A DNA stretch of 64,000 nucleotides, from the NCBI GenBank assembly GCA_049514435.1, contig JBEKVB010000013.1, forward strand, positions 8,212-72,211, written 5' to 3'. The translations under genes and the position numbers were made by a program. This document shows, piece by piece, positions 17,352-25,852 of this stretch (the stretch's first letter is position 1; each line of letters begins with the position of its first letter). The notes under the pieces are model-generated. The model did not search any database and was not told where the DNA came from. It was given only the letters and a program-made list of their open reading frames with translations. This DNA is from UBA4810 sp002479215 (GTDB taxonomy: Bacteria > Desulfobacterota > Syntrophia > Syntrophales > Smithellaceae).

Positions 17352-17708
17352 TTAAAATGGAATGCCCTTTGGCTCTAAATAATTTACAGAAATTAGGTGT
17401 AAAATTGCTCCAAGATTTAATATTATCCAAAACCAAATAGGACAAAGCGTCCATCCCCATTGCCATCCGACTTTCTTGAAAAGCTTTAGTGTACTAAAAA
17501 TGATTGTAAGGATTAGTGCTATTGGTATGGCTCCAACCAAAAATTGTCCTTTAAATGAATATTCTCCGTATAATATCAAAGTAGTAATCCATATAGGTGA
17601 TAGCACCCACCTCCAATACATCGCAGGTCTTCTCATCTGTTTCCAAAGATATAGCAAAACTGATAATGGGAAGCTTAAAAGAAGCAAAAGAAAAGTTAAT
17701 TTTGACAT
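17352..17708 (-). CDS. Small membrane protein of unknown function (cassette-like)
   Basis: The start is placed at ATG 17708 because GGGGGT precedes it. The longer frame starting at 17810 would merely translate attC-like site 4. The product has about 118 residues with four hydrophobic segments (LTFLLLLLSFPLSVLLY, VLSPIWITTLILYG, FLVGAIPIALILTIIF, LCPIWFWIILNLGAILHLI). No family was recognised. The stop is followed 14 bp later by site 3. Confidence 0.65.
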   Translation of the reverse strand: MSKLTFLLLLLSFPLSVLLYLWKQMRRPAMYWRWVLSPIWITTLILYGEYSFKGQFLVGAIPIALILTIIFSTLKLFKKVGWQWGWTLCPIWFWIILNLGAILHLISVNYLEPKGIPF

Positions 17709-17753
17709 CACGATACCCCCTAAAAAATTTTTCTGACCGCAGTTCATCGGCAT

Positions 17754-17808
17754 GCCGAACGAAAAAATCAGCCGGAGCGTAGCGATCGGCTGTATGGATT
17801 TGTTGGGC
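17754..17808 (-). other. attC-like site 4
   Basis: On the minus strand it opens with GCCCAAC and closes with GTTCGGC. The inner sequence (CAGCCGATCGCTACGCTC, then CGGCTGATTTTTTC) forms a strong stem. This 55-bp site is almost identical in its inner part to site 8 at 37568-37622, some 20 kb away, so the two share an origin. Confidence 0.75.
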
Positions 17809-17863
17809 ATTCATTAAATAGAACCGGTCCCCTTTTATTTTATTGGCATTTGATATCTGTTTT

Positions 17864-18091
17864 TCAGTTCCTTTTGAAAGGTAAATATTCACCAATCATC
17901 TTTCGCGACGGAGTAACCCATATTTTGGCATCCACGTCCCATACTAAAATTTCTCCTGTAATAGTATTGCATCTGAATACTGCAATATCATTAGGCCCCA
18001 TGAATTTATATTTCGGATAAATGAAGTACAGGAGAATTGCTGCTACACACAATATTATAGACCATTTTAAGATATCTTTAATCATAGCCAT
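17864..18091 (-). CDS. Small single-pass membrane protein (cassette-like)
   Basis: This 75-residue protein has one N-terminal transmembrane segment (WSIILCVAAILLYFIYP) and a short soluble tail (CNTITGEILVWDVDAKIWV). GGAGAA lies just before the ATG; a second in-frame ATG two codons later is also possible. No family was recognised. It is flanked by site 4 downstream and a half-site GTTGGGC (18132-18126, minus strand) upstream. Confidence 0.55.
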   Translation of the reverse strand: MAMIKDILKWSIILCVAAILLYFIYPKYKFMGPNDIAVFRCNTITGEILVWDVDAKIWVTPSRKMIGEYLPFKRN

Positions 18092-18125
18092 GTTTCTCCA
18101 TTAAGTTTTTGGTATTATCGTTCAA

Positions 18126-18326
18126 GCCCAACAATGTTTATACAGTCTGTATAAATCTGTAAACACAGACCGTTGCTTTCTGTATAAATCGTTTTTCTAT
18201 AGTTAAAACATTGCCAGTATTATTAAATAAAATCAACCTTTTAAATCTTAATTTATGCTTTTTCTTTTCCGATTTATACAGACTGTATAAATCGGTTAAA
18301 GGCAGTCATGTGAAATCGGGGGGGGG
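18126..18326. repeat. Palindromic block with CTGTATAAATCG repeats and a G9 run
   Basis: A 19-bp palindrome (TTTATACAG-T-CTGTATAAA) lies at 18137-18155 and a perfect 27-bp palindrome with 13-bp arms (CCGATTTATACAG-A and its complement) at 18269-18295. A further half copy lies at 18180-18191. The left end (GCCCAACAATGTTTA) is mirrored by TAAAACATTG at 18204-18213, like a degenerate attC. A run of nine Gs follows at 18318-18326. No gene is present. Confidence 0.6.
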
Positions 18327-18360
18327 CATGACACTTAATTCAATCTTAGTTCTATGCCTA

Positions 18361-18705
18361 TCAGGCTCGGCCGTATTTATCTTCCAGCCTCTCAATATCA
18401 TCTTCACCAAAATACTCGCCGGTTTGGACTTCAATGATCACCAGATTCTCAGCAGATGAATTTTCTGCGCGATGTTTGGCATTCTTGGGAATATCCACCA
18501 CACTGCCGGCGCCTAAATTATAATTTTTATCGGCAACGATAGCTTTTCCTTTGCCGGAGACGATAAACCAGTGTTCGCGACGCAACTTATGTCGCTGTAA
18601 ACTCAGGATACCGCCGGGTGAAACAACGATTCTTTTCACTTTATGGTTTGGAGCATCCGCCAGTACTTCAAAATGTCCCCAAGGACGTTTATTAATTGCT
18701 ACCAT
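18361..18705 (-). CDS. Mannose-6-phosphate isomerase type II-like cupin
   Basis: The product is about 114 residues: a single cupin domain with RPWGHFEVL at the N-terminus, SLQRHKLRREHWFIVSGKGK (metal-binding His and Glu) and IPKNAKHRAEN. It closely resembles the C-terminal isomerase domain of ManC/type II PMI proteins. These interconvert fructose-6-P and mannose-6-P, but stand-alone copies may serve other sugar phosphates. The start at 18705 begins at the conserved PWG region; an upstream ATG at 18738 adds a basic tail without a ribosome binding site. Confidence 0.8.
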   Translation of the reverse strand: MVAINKRPWGHFEVLADAPNHKVKRIVVSPGGILSLQRHKLRREHWFIVSGKGKAIVADKNYNLGAGSVVDIPKNAKHRAENSSAENLVIIEVQTGEYFGEDDIERLEDKYGRA

Positions 18706-19087
18706 TCGGTTAACTCTTTTTTTTATTTTTCGTAACATAAAATTAAATTAATGAAAAGGCATCTTTGATGCCATTTCTACATCAAAATGATATTGAGGCG
18801 GCTAGGCGGAGGCGACGAGACGTATTGTACATACGGTGAGGAAGCCGACAACGACGCCAACAAAGATAGCGCTTTGATTTAGAATTGGAATAATGCTTTT
18901 ATGGACTCGCTTTAACCGCCAATCTATGGTAATCAATTCCGCGACTTGGAATCCCCCAGCTCTGGCCGGGACGACGTCTGGATTCCCGCCTGCGTAACCT
19001 GAAGGTCACAAGCGGGAATGACACTATTTATATATATTGTTGCTGGAATAATAATTCGGTTGCTGGAATCTTGCAGGAAATATTTTC
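18706..19087. repeat. Intergenic region with 123-bp repeat copy R3
   Basis: Positions 18768-18890 carry the 123-bp family in the reverse orientation: the signature GCCAAC at 18856-18861 and diverged arms (ATGCCATTTCTACATC on the left, a mirrored ATTCCAATTCTAAATC on the right). A separate hairpin (ATTCCCGC at 18981 onward with GCGGGAAT near 19012) lies to the right. No gene is seen. Confidence 0.7.
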
Positions 19088-19768
19088 ATGAATATCAACT
19101 ATACTTTGAAAAGAAGCAGAAAAAGAAGAAAAACTATTTCTCTGCAAATCAGCGATAACTCTGAAGTTACTATTTGCGCGCCACACTTTACACCTGCCGG
19201 TGAAATCAACCGTTTTGTCCGGGAAAAACAAAACTGGATTCAGAGAACGATACAAAAGCAAATCTCGCTTCGCACTAAAGAAAAAGAATATACTACCGGT
19301 GAATTATTTTATTATCTGGGTGAATCCTTTCCCCTGGAAGTATTCTTTGAAGAAAATGCCCGCAAAGGACTTGTTTTTTGGCGTGACCGGTTTTATCTTA
19401 ATTCCCCGGATGCGGCAGTTGACGGGATGTCTTTCTTTGTTTCCTGGTATAAGAAGAAAGCCAGGGAACATTTAACCCAAAGAGTTGATTTTTTCAGCCG
19501 GAAGCTATCCCTTCAGCCGCGGCAGGTAAAAATAACTTCAGCAGGCAAACGCTGGGGGTCGTGCTCGGAAGATAACAATTTATCATTCAGCTTCCGGCTG
19601 ATAATGGCACCGCCCGAGGTGATTGATTATGTCGTTGTGCATGAACTGATGCATATCAGAGAAAAAAGTCATTCGTCAAGATTTTGGAAATTAATAGAGG
19701 CGGTTATGCCGGAATATAAAATACACAGGCATTGGCTGAAGGAAGAGAGCGGTAAATTTATTCTTTGA
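19088..19768 (+). CDS. YgjP-like zinc metallopeptidase (DUF45)
   Basis: This 226-residue protein has the family motif VVHELMHIREKSHSSRFW near residue 180, where HELMH plus a downstream His form the zinc site. The WGSCSE segment is also conserved in YgjP/DUF45 proteins. The basic N-terminus (SRKRRKTISLQI) matches the family. Proteolytic function is inferred from the motif; substrates are unknown. Confidence 0.9.
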   Translation: MNINYTLKRSRKRRKTISLQISDNSEVTICAPHFTPAGEINRFVREKQNWIQRTIQKQISLRTKEKEYTTGELFYYLGESFPLEVFFEENARKGLVFWRDRFYLNSPDAAVDGMSFFVSWYKKKAREHLTQRVDFFSRKLSLQPRQVKITSAGKRWGSCSEDNNLSFSFRLIMAPPEVIDYVVVHELMHIREKSHSSRFWKLIEAVMPEYKIHRHWLKEESGKFIL

Positions 19769-19854
19769 TCCGTCTTATCCCGCGAATTGAAATCCCCGAA
19801 TCCGGCTGGGGGAAGAAAGCACTGTAATCCGCGGGAGGTCGCGTTGTTTTAGGG

Positions 19855-19885
19855 AGCCTCCGGCTCCTGCCGGAGGGGGCTCCAC
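19855..19885. repeat. GC-rich intergenic hairpin
   Basis: GGAGCCTCCGG and CCGGAGGGGGCTCC face each other around a short loop between the peptidase gene and the DUF2156 gene. It may act as a transcription attenuator or RNA stabiliser; there is no T-run. Confidence 0.45.
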
Positions 19886-19910
19886 TAGGAAGGATTAAAT
19901 AGCATTTTTT

Positions 19911-20768
19911 ATGGAAAAATTAGAAACAATCGATTTTCAGCATCGCGAACTTTTCATCGACAGCTTTAAGCAGTTGAATTTGCCGATTTCCGACTACACT
20001 TTCGCTAATATTTATTTGTTCCGCAAAGTCAGTCATTATGAATTTCTGACAACGGATTGCGGCTTATTTATTTGCGGCAATAATAAACAGGGGCAGCGCT
20101 ACGTAATGCCTTTAAACGATCTGCGCAGTTGCGATATGCAGGTATTCAGGGATCTTTTGGATAAACAGGGCTTTTTCTTTCCTATACCCCAAGAATGGCT
20201 TTCTTTTTTCCCCGGTGATAAATTCGTTATAACCAGCAACGATAGCGAATCCGACTATATTTATCTCACCGAAAACATGGCTTCTTTCAAGGGAAAACAA
20301 TATACGCGTCATCGCAATCACTTAAATCAATTTTTTTCTTCATATCGACCGCAGGCGGAATCCATCGGCATGAATAATTTGACCGGCACGATGAATATTT
20401 TACAAGAATGGCAAAACGATTCCGGACTAGCGCTGGATAAAACGGACTTTGAACAGTGCAGCGAAGCCCTGCATAAATTTTCCGAGCTTGCACTATGGGG
20501 AACGATTTATTACATTGATAAAGAACCCGCCGGATTTATAATCGGTGAGGCGCTAAACACTGATACATTTTGTTTACACTTTGCCAAAGCGTCCAAGAAA
20601 TACCACGGTATTTATGAATTTATGTTTAACGATACAGCCAAAAAATTGCAGTCTCAATATAAATATCTTAATTTCGAAGAAGATATGGGTAATAAAAATT
20701 TGCGCCGGACGAAAAGCTCTTACGGCCCGGAGATGCTTTTTAAAAAATACTGTATCTGCCTTAAATGA
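19911..20768 (+). CDS. DUF2156 protein (phosphatidylglycerol lysyltransferase C-terminal-like)
   Basis: This 285-residue cytosolic protein has the double-GNAT-like DUF2156 pattern: ISDYTFANIYLFRK near the start, KRHRNHLN-type region around residue 130 (YTRHRNHLNQF), and a terminal KYLNFEEDMGNKNLRRTKSS block. MprF-type enzymes with this domain transfer aminoacyl groups to lipids, but stand-alone copies lack the membrane flippase part and their substrate is unknown. It ends 18 nt before feoB on the same strand. Confidence 0.82.
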   Translation: MEKLETIDFQHRELFIDSFKQLNLPISDYTFANIYLFRKVSHYEFLTTDCGLFICGNNKQGQRYVMPLNDLRSCDMQVFRDLLDKQGFFFPIPQEWLSFFPGDKFVITSNDSESDYIYLTENMASFKGKQYTRHRNHLNQFFSSYRPQAESIGMNNLTGTMNILQEWQNDSGLALDKTDFEQCSEALHKFSELALWGTIYYIDKEPAGFIIGEALNTDTFCLHFAKASKKYHGIYEFMFNDTAKKLQSQYKYLNFEEDMGNKNLRRTKSSYGPEMLFKKYCICLK

Positions 20769-20786
20769 TACAGGGAATATTGATTA

Positions 20787-23024
20787 ATGAACAGTCCAAT
20801 TGTTATTACAGCTTTGCGTGAAGGCGATCAGGGGGTTATTCACTCCATTGAGGGAGGCTCAGCCCTGACCAGCAGGCTCGCCGGTATGGGCATAGTCGGA
20901 AACGCCAGATTCCGCATTGCCCAGGTCAGCGGTGGTCTTATCGTAATTCAAGTAGCAGATACACGGATTGCCTTAGGCCGCGGCGAAGCGTCAAAAATAA
21001 TGGTTTATAAAATTGATTTCGCCGAAGAAATCTGCCTGCCGCCCATCGAAAAGGAAATTTTTGTAGCCCTTGTCGGCCAGCCCAATGTAGGCAAATCGAC
21101 GGTGTTTAATATTCTTACCGGTTTGTCCCAGCATGTCGGCAACTGGCCGGGAAAAACAGTGGAGAAGAAAGAGGGAATACATCGCGCCGATAATGTTTTA
21201 ATTCGTATTGTGGATTTACCCGGAACTTACAGCCTGACCGCGTTTTCCGAGGAAGAAAGGGTTGCCCGCGATTTTATCATCAAAGAAAAGCCCGATCTTG
21301 TTGTGCTGGTGCTCAACGCTGCGGCCCTGGAAAGAAACCTTTATCTTTTATCCGAAGTTCTTCTGCTCAATCGCCCGGTAATTGTGGCTTTAAATATGCT
21401 GGATGTCGCTTCTAATCAAGGTATCCAGATTGATACAAAGGCATTGCAGGATTCGCTGGGAATACCGGTAATTCCCATGGTGGCTAAACGAAACAGCGGT
21501 ATTAAAGAACTTGTGGCGCAAATATCTTCGCTGGCCTTATGTGACAATAAATTTCATCCGCAGTTACCGGAGGTCTCTTTCGACCATCAGCAAATCTACC
21601 AGAAAATATTGGAAGCAGTCCGGCCTTATATTCAGGAGCCTTACACACCTGAATGGATTGCGATAAAATTGATGGAAGGCGATCCCGAAGTATCGAAAAT
21701 GGTGGAAGGAAAGGCGCAGAAATCCGCATGGGATGAGATACGGAATCTTCTCATCAAGCATGAAGACGCACTGCACGCCGTTGTCAACGGACGCTATGAC
21801 TGGATTGAGAAAATGACCAGGGCGGCCATTTCCCGTTTTAAAATGGGGCAGGTAGTGTTAACCGATAGAATCGATCATATTCTGACTCGTCCAATCTTCG
21901 GCATTCCGGTTTTGCTGGCAGTAATGGCCGCAGTTTTTTCCCTTACTTATTCTGTCGGTGTTCCCATGCAGAAATGGATGGACGTCCTGATTCACCAATT
22001 CATTCAATTTTGTGAACCATATATAACCGTTCTGCCTGCCTGGCTTCAGGGACTATTACTCAACGGCGTCATCGGGGGAGCAGGATCAGTGCTCACTTTT
22101 CTGCCGATTCTGCTCATCTTTTTTACGATCATGGCGCTGTTGGAAGACGTCGGCTACATGGCGCGCGCCGCCTTTGTTATGGATAGAATCATGCATCTGG
22201 TCGGTCTGCATGGAAAAAGCTTTATTCCGATGTGCCTGGGATTCGGGTGCAACGTGCCCGCCGTTCTGGGCGCGCGGATTATTGAGACGCGCAAAGCCAG
22301 AATGATTACTTTGCTTTTAATCCCCTTTGTTCCCTGTACGGCGCGGTTGGCGGTATTGACACTTGTTTCTGCCGCTATCTTTGGAACCAACGCTGCTTAT
22401 GTATCCTGGAGCATTCTGTCTTTGAACATTGTAGTGCTCGGATTGGCGGGAGCATTGGTGAATAAGACACTCTGGCAGCAGGATGCGCCTTTTATTATGG
22501 AGTTGCCGATTTACCATAGTCCCGATCCCAGAACAATTATGATGGTGGTCTGGTCCAGAACAATTTCCTTCATCCGTAAAGCGGGAACAATTATTCTTGC
22601 CGTTGCCTTGCTGATCTGGCTTTTATCTTATTTTCCTTCCGGCGTTGTGGAAGAAAGTTTTCTGGCCTCATTAGGGAAATTTCTACAGCCGCTGGGAGTG
22701 CCGCTGGGGCTGGATTGGAAGATGATTACCGCTCTTTTAACGGGGCTTGTAGCCAAAGAAAATGTTGTGGCCACTCTGGGTGTTCTTTATTCTGTAGGCG
22801 CAGAAGGTTTGGTTAATGTCCTGCCGACGGTGATGAGCCACGCCTCTGCCGCGGCCTTCCTCGTGGTGATGATGCTTTTTATTCCCTGCGCCGCAACAAT
22901 CGCCGTGTTGAAAAAAGAAATGAACAGCAATAAATGGTTTTACTCCACCATCCTTATGACCCTTATCGTTTCCTATCTTGGCGGGATTGCGGCTTATAGT
23001 TTTGTTAGATGGCTGGGGATATAG
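20787..23024 (+). CDS. feoB: Ferrous iron transporter FeoB with fused N-terminal FeoA domain
   Basis: In this 745-residue protein, residues 1-80 form a FeoA-like SH3 domain (GGSALTSRLAGMGI, IALGRGEASKIMV). The G domain follows: VGQPNVGKST (G1), DLPGTYS (G3) and NMLD (G4). The C-terminal half is a multi-pass membrane part with two Gate-type regions (CLGFGCNVPAVLGAR, PFVPCTARL). It imports Fe(II) driven by or gated by GTP hydrolysis. The FeoA fusion is seen in some anaerobes. The stop codon lies one base before repeat R4. Confidence 0.95.
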   Translation: MNSPIVITALREGDQGVIHSIEGGSALTSRLAGMGIVGNARFRIAQVSGGLIVIQVADTRIALGRGEASKIMVYKIDFAEEICLPPIEKEIFVALVGQPNVGKSTVFNILTGLSQHVGNWPGKTVEKKEGIHRADNVLIRIVDLPGTYSLTAFSEEERVARDFIIKEKPDLVVLVLNAAALERNLYLLSEVLLLNRPVIVALNMLDVASNQGIQIDTKALQDSLGIPVIPMVAKRNSGIKELVAQISSLALCDNKFHPQLPEVSFDHQQIYQKILEAVRPYIQEPYTPEWIAIKLMEGDPEVSKMVEGKAQKSAWDEIRNLLIKHEDALHAVVNGRYDWIEKMTRAAISRFKMGQVVLTDRIDHILTRPIFGIPVLLAVMAAVFSLTYSVGVPMQKWMDVLIHQFIQFCEPYITVLPAWLQGLLLNGVIGGAGSVLTFLPILLIFFTIMALLEDVGYMARAAFVMDRIMHLVGLHGKSFIPMCLGFGCNVPAVLGARIIETRKARMITLLLIPFVPCTARLAVLTLVSAAIFGTNAAYVSWSILSLNIVVLGLAGALVNKTLWQQDAPFIMELPIYHSPDPRTIMMVVWSRTISFIRKAGTIILAVALLIWLLSYFPSGVVEESFLASLGKFLQPLGVPLGLDWKMITALLTGLVAKENVVATLGVLYSVGAEGLVNVLPTVMSHASAAAFLVVMMLFIPCAATIAVLKKEMNSNKWFYSTILMTLIVSYLGGIAAYSFVRWLGI

Positions 23025-23025
23025 G

Positions 23026-23151
23026 ATACAAGTCCGATCTTCTGCGTATAACTTTGTTGGCAACGACGTCGGCGTCCTCGACGTATTTAAATATACGCCT
23101 GTGGAGCCTCCTTGTTGCCGCCGCGTTCTACTTTGAATATCGAACTCGGGT
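23026..23151 (+). repeat. 123-bp dispersed palindromic repeat, copy R4
   Basis: It starts ATACAAGTCCGATC one base after the feoB stop and contains GTTGGCAACGACGTCGG at 23056 and CTTGTTGCCGCCGCG near 23111. It ends with an inverted arm (ATCGAACTCGGGT). Orientation is the same as R2 and R5. Confidence 0.8.
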
Positions 23152-23152
23152 T

Positions 23153-23257
23153 TTTTGCGGCAGCCGCAAGAGCCTCTTTATCAGCGTAACCGGTGTTGAC
23201 CAGTCTCATTTTTTCCACTTCTTGTGCTAGATTTATTATGCTGCCTGTGTGCCTTTT
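23153..23257 (-). pseudogene. Enoyl-CoA hydratase fragment
   Basis: In one minus-strand frame this segment encodes HTGSIINLAQEVEKMRLVN and then ADKEALAAAAK, matching the region after the active site of crotonases. The intact gene at 27593-28393 has REVEKMGLVNAVYKDKDALM in the same position. The fragment is not in frame with the overlapping HD-domain gene, whose last codons read through it in another frame. Confidence 0.55.
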
Positions 23258-24479
23258 GGGCGTGCCTATGGCTTCTTCTTTTTTTAAATTCACCGATAAA
23301 TTCTTTTGAGGAAAGATATTTATCGGCAAATGAAACGATAAAGGATTCTTTATATTTGGGCACAAAAAGAGTGAGCGGCCACATGTGCTTTTTGATAATG
23401 TCCTCTTCAATTTCATTTAGAGAAAAGTGTTTTTTAGCATTGGCAAGGGCAATTGCAGGATGTTCGATGCCATGAAATTTTTCCCGGGAAAGGTCCGGCA
23501 CATCATGATTACGCCAGTCGTAGAGGAAGAAATCATGAAGGATCGCTCCGCGCGCCGCGGAGCGGTAGTCCAGTTTTAAAAATTTGCATATCCGGTAAGA
23601 TAAATACGCGACTTTCTGCACGTGTTCGTAAATTGAAGAATTGTGATGAAAGTAATCTTTAAGTTTCATGAATTCTTCGTGCCCGTCTATGTCTTGAATT
23701 ATTTCGTAATATTCATGTTCAAATGGCTTGCGGCCATTCATCTCCAGGATGATCTTATCCTGGATGGATTTTAAAAAAGCACTAATGCTGTTTTTAATTT
23801 TGTTGTTGATATTCTCATTGATATACCTGTTTAAATCCGGAAATGCGTTGCGCAGGCGCTGAAAAGAATTGAGAATCCTTTCGATTTCAAGGTTGCTCAG
23901 GTTAAAGTATTCAGTATACAGATAGGCAATTTTCTTTTGGAATTCCGTCAAAAAGATTAAAGATAGTATAGAATCAATCGAATAGTAGATCAGGAATATG
24001 ACGGCCGCTATTTTTATGTAAGCGACATTCAACGTAAACACGTTGCTTGAAACCAAAGGATGGATAAATGTTATAAAGATAAAGGCAAGAATAGTCCATA
24101 ATGTTGAAAAGAGCAAACATACCTTTCCCTGTAGATTAAACTTGTATTCGGAATAATCCCATAGGGTTAACTTAAATATCTTTTCGAATAAAAAACCAAT
24201 GGAATATTCAATGGCGGTAAGCGTAAGGCCGAATATAATAAACCGGGGTACAAGATGCCATGTATGGAAAAAATATTGAAGAATTATGGTAAAAGCCGCG
24301 CCTATGCCGTAGAGGGGAATGAAAGGCCCGTACAAAAATCCCGCATTGACAAACTTCCGCTGGGTTATTGAACGGTAAATAACCTCGATAACCCATCCCA
24401 GGAAGGAGTAGATCACGAAAAGCACCACATAATAAAATACGCTTGTGCCGTCATCTAGCATGGTATGGTTAATCATCAC
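23181..24479 (-). CDS. CmpB-like membrane domain fused to an HD hydrolase domain
   Basis: The product is 432 residues. Residues about 12-180 carry five or so transmembrane helices of the putative ABC-transporter permease CmpB family (YSFLGWVIEVIYRSITQRKF, GFLYGPFIPLYGIGA). An HD domain follows at about 280-385 (YEHVQKVAYLSYRICKFL, ILHDFFLYDW with the HD pair, GIEHPAIALANAKKHF). The last 40 residues are basic, low-complexity and out of frame with an enoyl-CoA hydratase remnant, so the natural C-terminus has probably been replaced. Substrate unknown. Confidence 0.8.
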   Translation of the reverse strand: MMINHTMLDDGTSVFYYVVLFVIYSFLGWVIEVIYRSITQRKFVNAGFLYGPFIPLYGIGAAFTIILQYFFHTWHLVPRFIIFGLTLTAIEYSIGFLFEKIFKLTLWDYSEYKFNLQGKVCLLFSTLWTILAFIFITFIHPLVSSNVFTLNVAYIKIAAVIFLIYYSIDSILSLIFLTEFQKKIAYLYTEYFNLSNLEIERILNSFQRLRNAFPDLNRYINENINNKIKNSISAFLKSIQDKIILEMNGRKPFEHEYYEIIQDIDGHEEFMKLKDYFHHNSSIYEHVQKVAYLSYRICKFLKLDYRSAARGAILHDFFLYDWRNHDVPDLSREKFHGIEHPAIALANAKKHFSLNEIEEDIIKKHMWPLTLFVPKYKESFIVSFADKYLSSKEFIGEFKKRRSHRHAQKAHRQHNKSSTRSGKNETGQHRLR

Positions 24480-24591
24480 ACTATCCTGATATATAAATAA
24501 TTTTATATCCGGCAGTTAAATATTAAGAACATTGTCGTGGCAACAATTTTTTTATCACAACTGAGCATTTTTGCAAAGAGTAATATGTATT

Positions 24592-25746
24592 TCAGTAGCT
24601 TATGCTTTTTACAACGGGGCGGTAAAGAAAAAGATTTTTGCGGATGAAATTGTTTTGTTGTTGGAAATTTTCGGATGAATTACAAACATATGTTACAACA
24701 AGATTCCTCGCGTACGCAAATTCAATGTGTTCTTTGCCGGCATAACAAAAATTTTGATCGTCATACCGGGGGCTTTTGGGGTCAACTTCGGGAATCTTTT
24801 CTACTAGAGCTTTGGGCTTTGTCCACGGGCCCTCCAGTGTATCCGCGGTTTGATACAAGAGTTGATTGCCGTTGTTTTGCGGGGATAGGTAAATAGCGAT
24901 CCATTTTTTATCATCATCATGGTACCTGACGCTCAACTCGGAGACACTGGCGGCAAGAACGATCTTAGCCTTGTCGGGCACAAGTCCTTTTTCCCATTTT
25001 CCGTATTTGTTTAAGTATTCCATGGAATCGGCAGGATCATCCAATTTGTCGATGGGAATGCGCGCCAGGATATTGCCGGAAACTTTCGCTATTTTCTTTA
25101 CAGAGATATAAAGCGGATAAAAATAGACATAATTCTGAAAAACGACGGAGGTCGGGGCAAAAGCTTCAATTCCCGGCAGAATTGCGTCTTTTAAGTCAAT
25201 ATAATCGACATTCCATTGAAGGGGATCCGCCAGTGTATAATTTTTGATTCGGGCAATTTTATGTCTGATTATCTTGAAGTTTAAAGGTGCTTTTAAATCC
25301 AACATAGCTTTTACAACTAATAGAGGAACATACAATACATTATTAATAATAAATGGGTCCTGCGGCCAGAGCCATTCGTTTTCACCAAAGGCCGACACAA
25401 ATTTCCCATTTTTCTTTTTCAAATAATAGTGAATATGGAATTGGTTATTTTCCGAACAGGTGGAGATGGCCAGTGTTGTTCCCATTACCACATCCATACC
25501 AATGCGGTCTTTCCTGCCTTTTTCATTGGCAACAAACGTATCGCCGAAGAGCCACAAGGTGCGTTCTTGATCCAGTTTTATAGAATACGCGCCGTCACCG
25601 CCATACCACCCGTCTTTATCCGGAAAACTGGGCAGGCATTGGGCTGATGGAAACGCAGTAGTATATTTCCCTTGCCAAAAAGGTGAGCAGGCAGAAAGCC
25701 CGATGCTCAAGAAGAATAAGATAAGCCATGTTAATTTTTTCGTCAT
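24592..25746 (-). CDS. DUF4185-like lipoprotein
   Basis: The product is about 384 residues. A lipoprotein signal peptide (LTWLILFFLSIGLSAC) ends in a lipobox Cys near residue 20. The mature part starts with WYGGDGAYSIKLD and LWLFGDTFVANEKGR, a pattern typical of DUF4185/beta-propeller glycoside-hydrolase-like proteins. It later has DQNFCYAGKEH. It is predicted to be anchored to the outer membrane or periplasm; enzymatic activity is unknown. The ATG at 25746 is chosen over TTG 25752. The gene lies directly downstream of attC-like site 7 and could itself belong to a cassette, but no site was found at its own 3' end. Confidence 0.75.
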   Translation of the reverse strand: MTKKLTWLILFFLSIGLSACSPFWQGKYTTAFPSAQCLPSFPDKDGWYGGDGAYSIKLDQERTLWLFGDTFVANEKGRKDRIGMDVVMGTTLAISTCSENNQFHIHYYLKKKNGKFVSAFGENEWLWPQDPFIINNVLYVPLLVVKAMLDLKAPLNFKIIRHKIARIKNYTLADPLQWNVDYIDLKDAILPGIEAFAPTSVVFQNYVYFYPLYISVKKIAKVSGNILARIPIDKLDDPADSMEYLNKYGKWEKGLVPDKAKIVLAASVSELSVRYHDDDKKWIAIYLSPQNNGNQLLYQTADTLEGPWTKPKALVEKIPEVDPKSPRYDDQNFCYAGKEHIEFAYARNLVVTYVCNSSENFQQQNNFIRKNLFLYRPVVKSISY

Positions 25747-25761
25747 AGTCAATTCTTTATA

Positions 25762-25852
25762 ATGTAACGCCCATCATCAGCCGACCCTGCCACAGGCGCC
25801 GGAATGGAAAAGAAAAACGGCTATTCGGGTCGGCTGGATGAAATTGTTAGGC
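25762..25852 (-). other. attC-like site 7
   Basis: On the minus strand GCCTAAC (25852-25846) opens the site and contains the TAA stop of the preceding gene. Long inner arms CCAGCCGACCC and GGGTCGGCTG face each other around a further hairpin (CCGGCGCC). It closes with GTTACAT, one mismatch from the core consensus. Length 91 bp. Confidence 0.65.

Noticed and set aside
17709..17810. Longer N-terminus for the membrane protein at 17352
   Set aside because: It would translate attC-like site 4, and the ATG at 17708 has a ribosome binding site.
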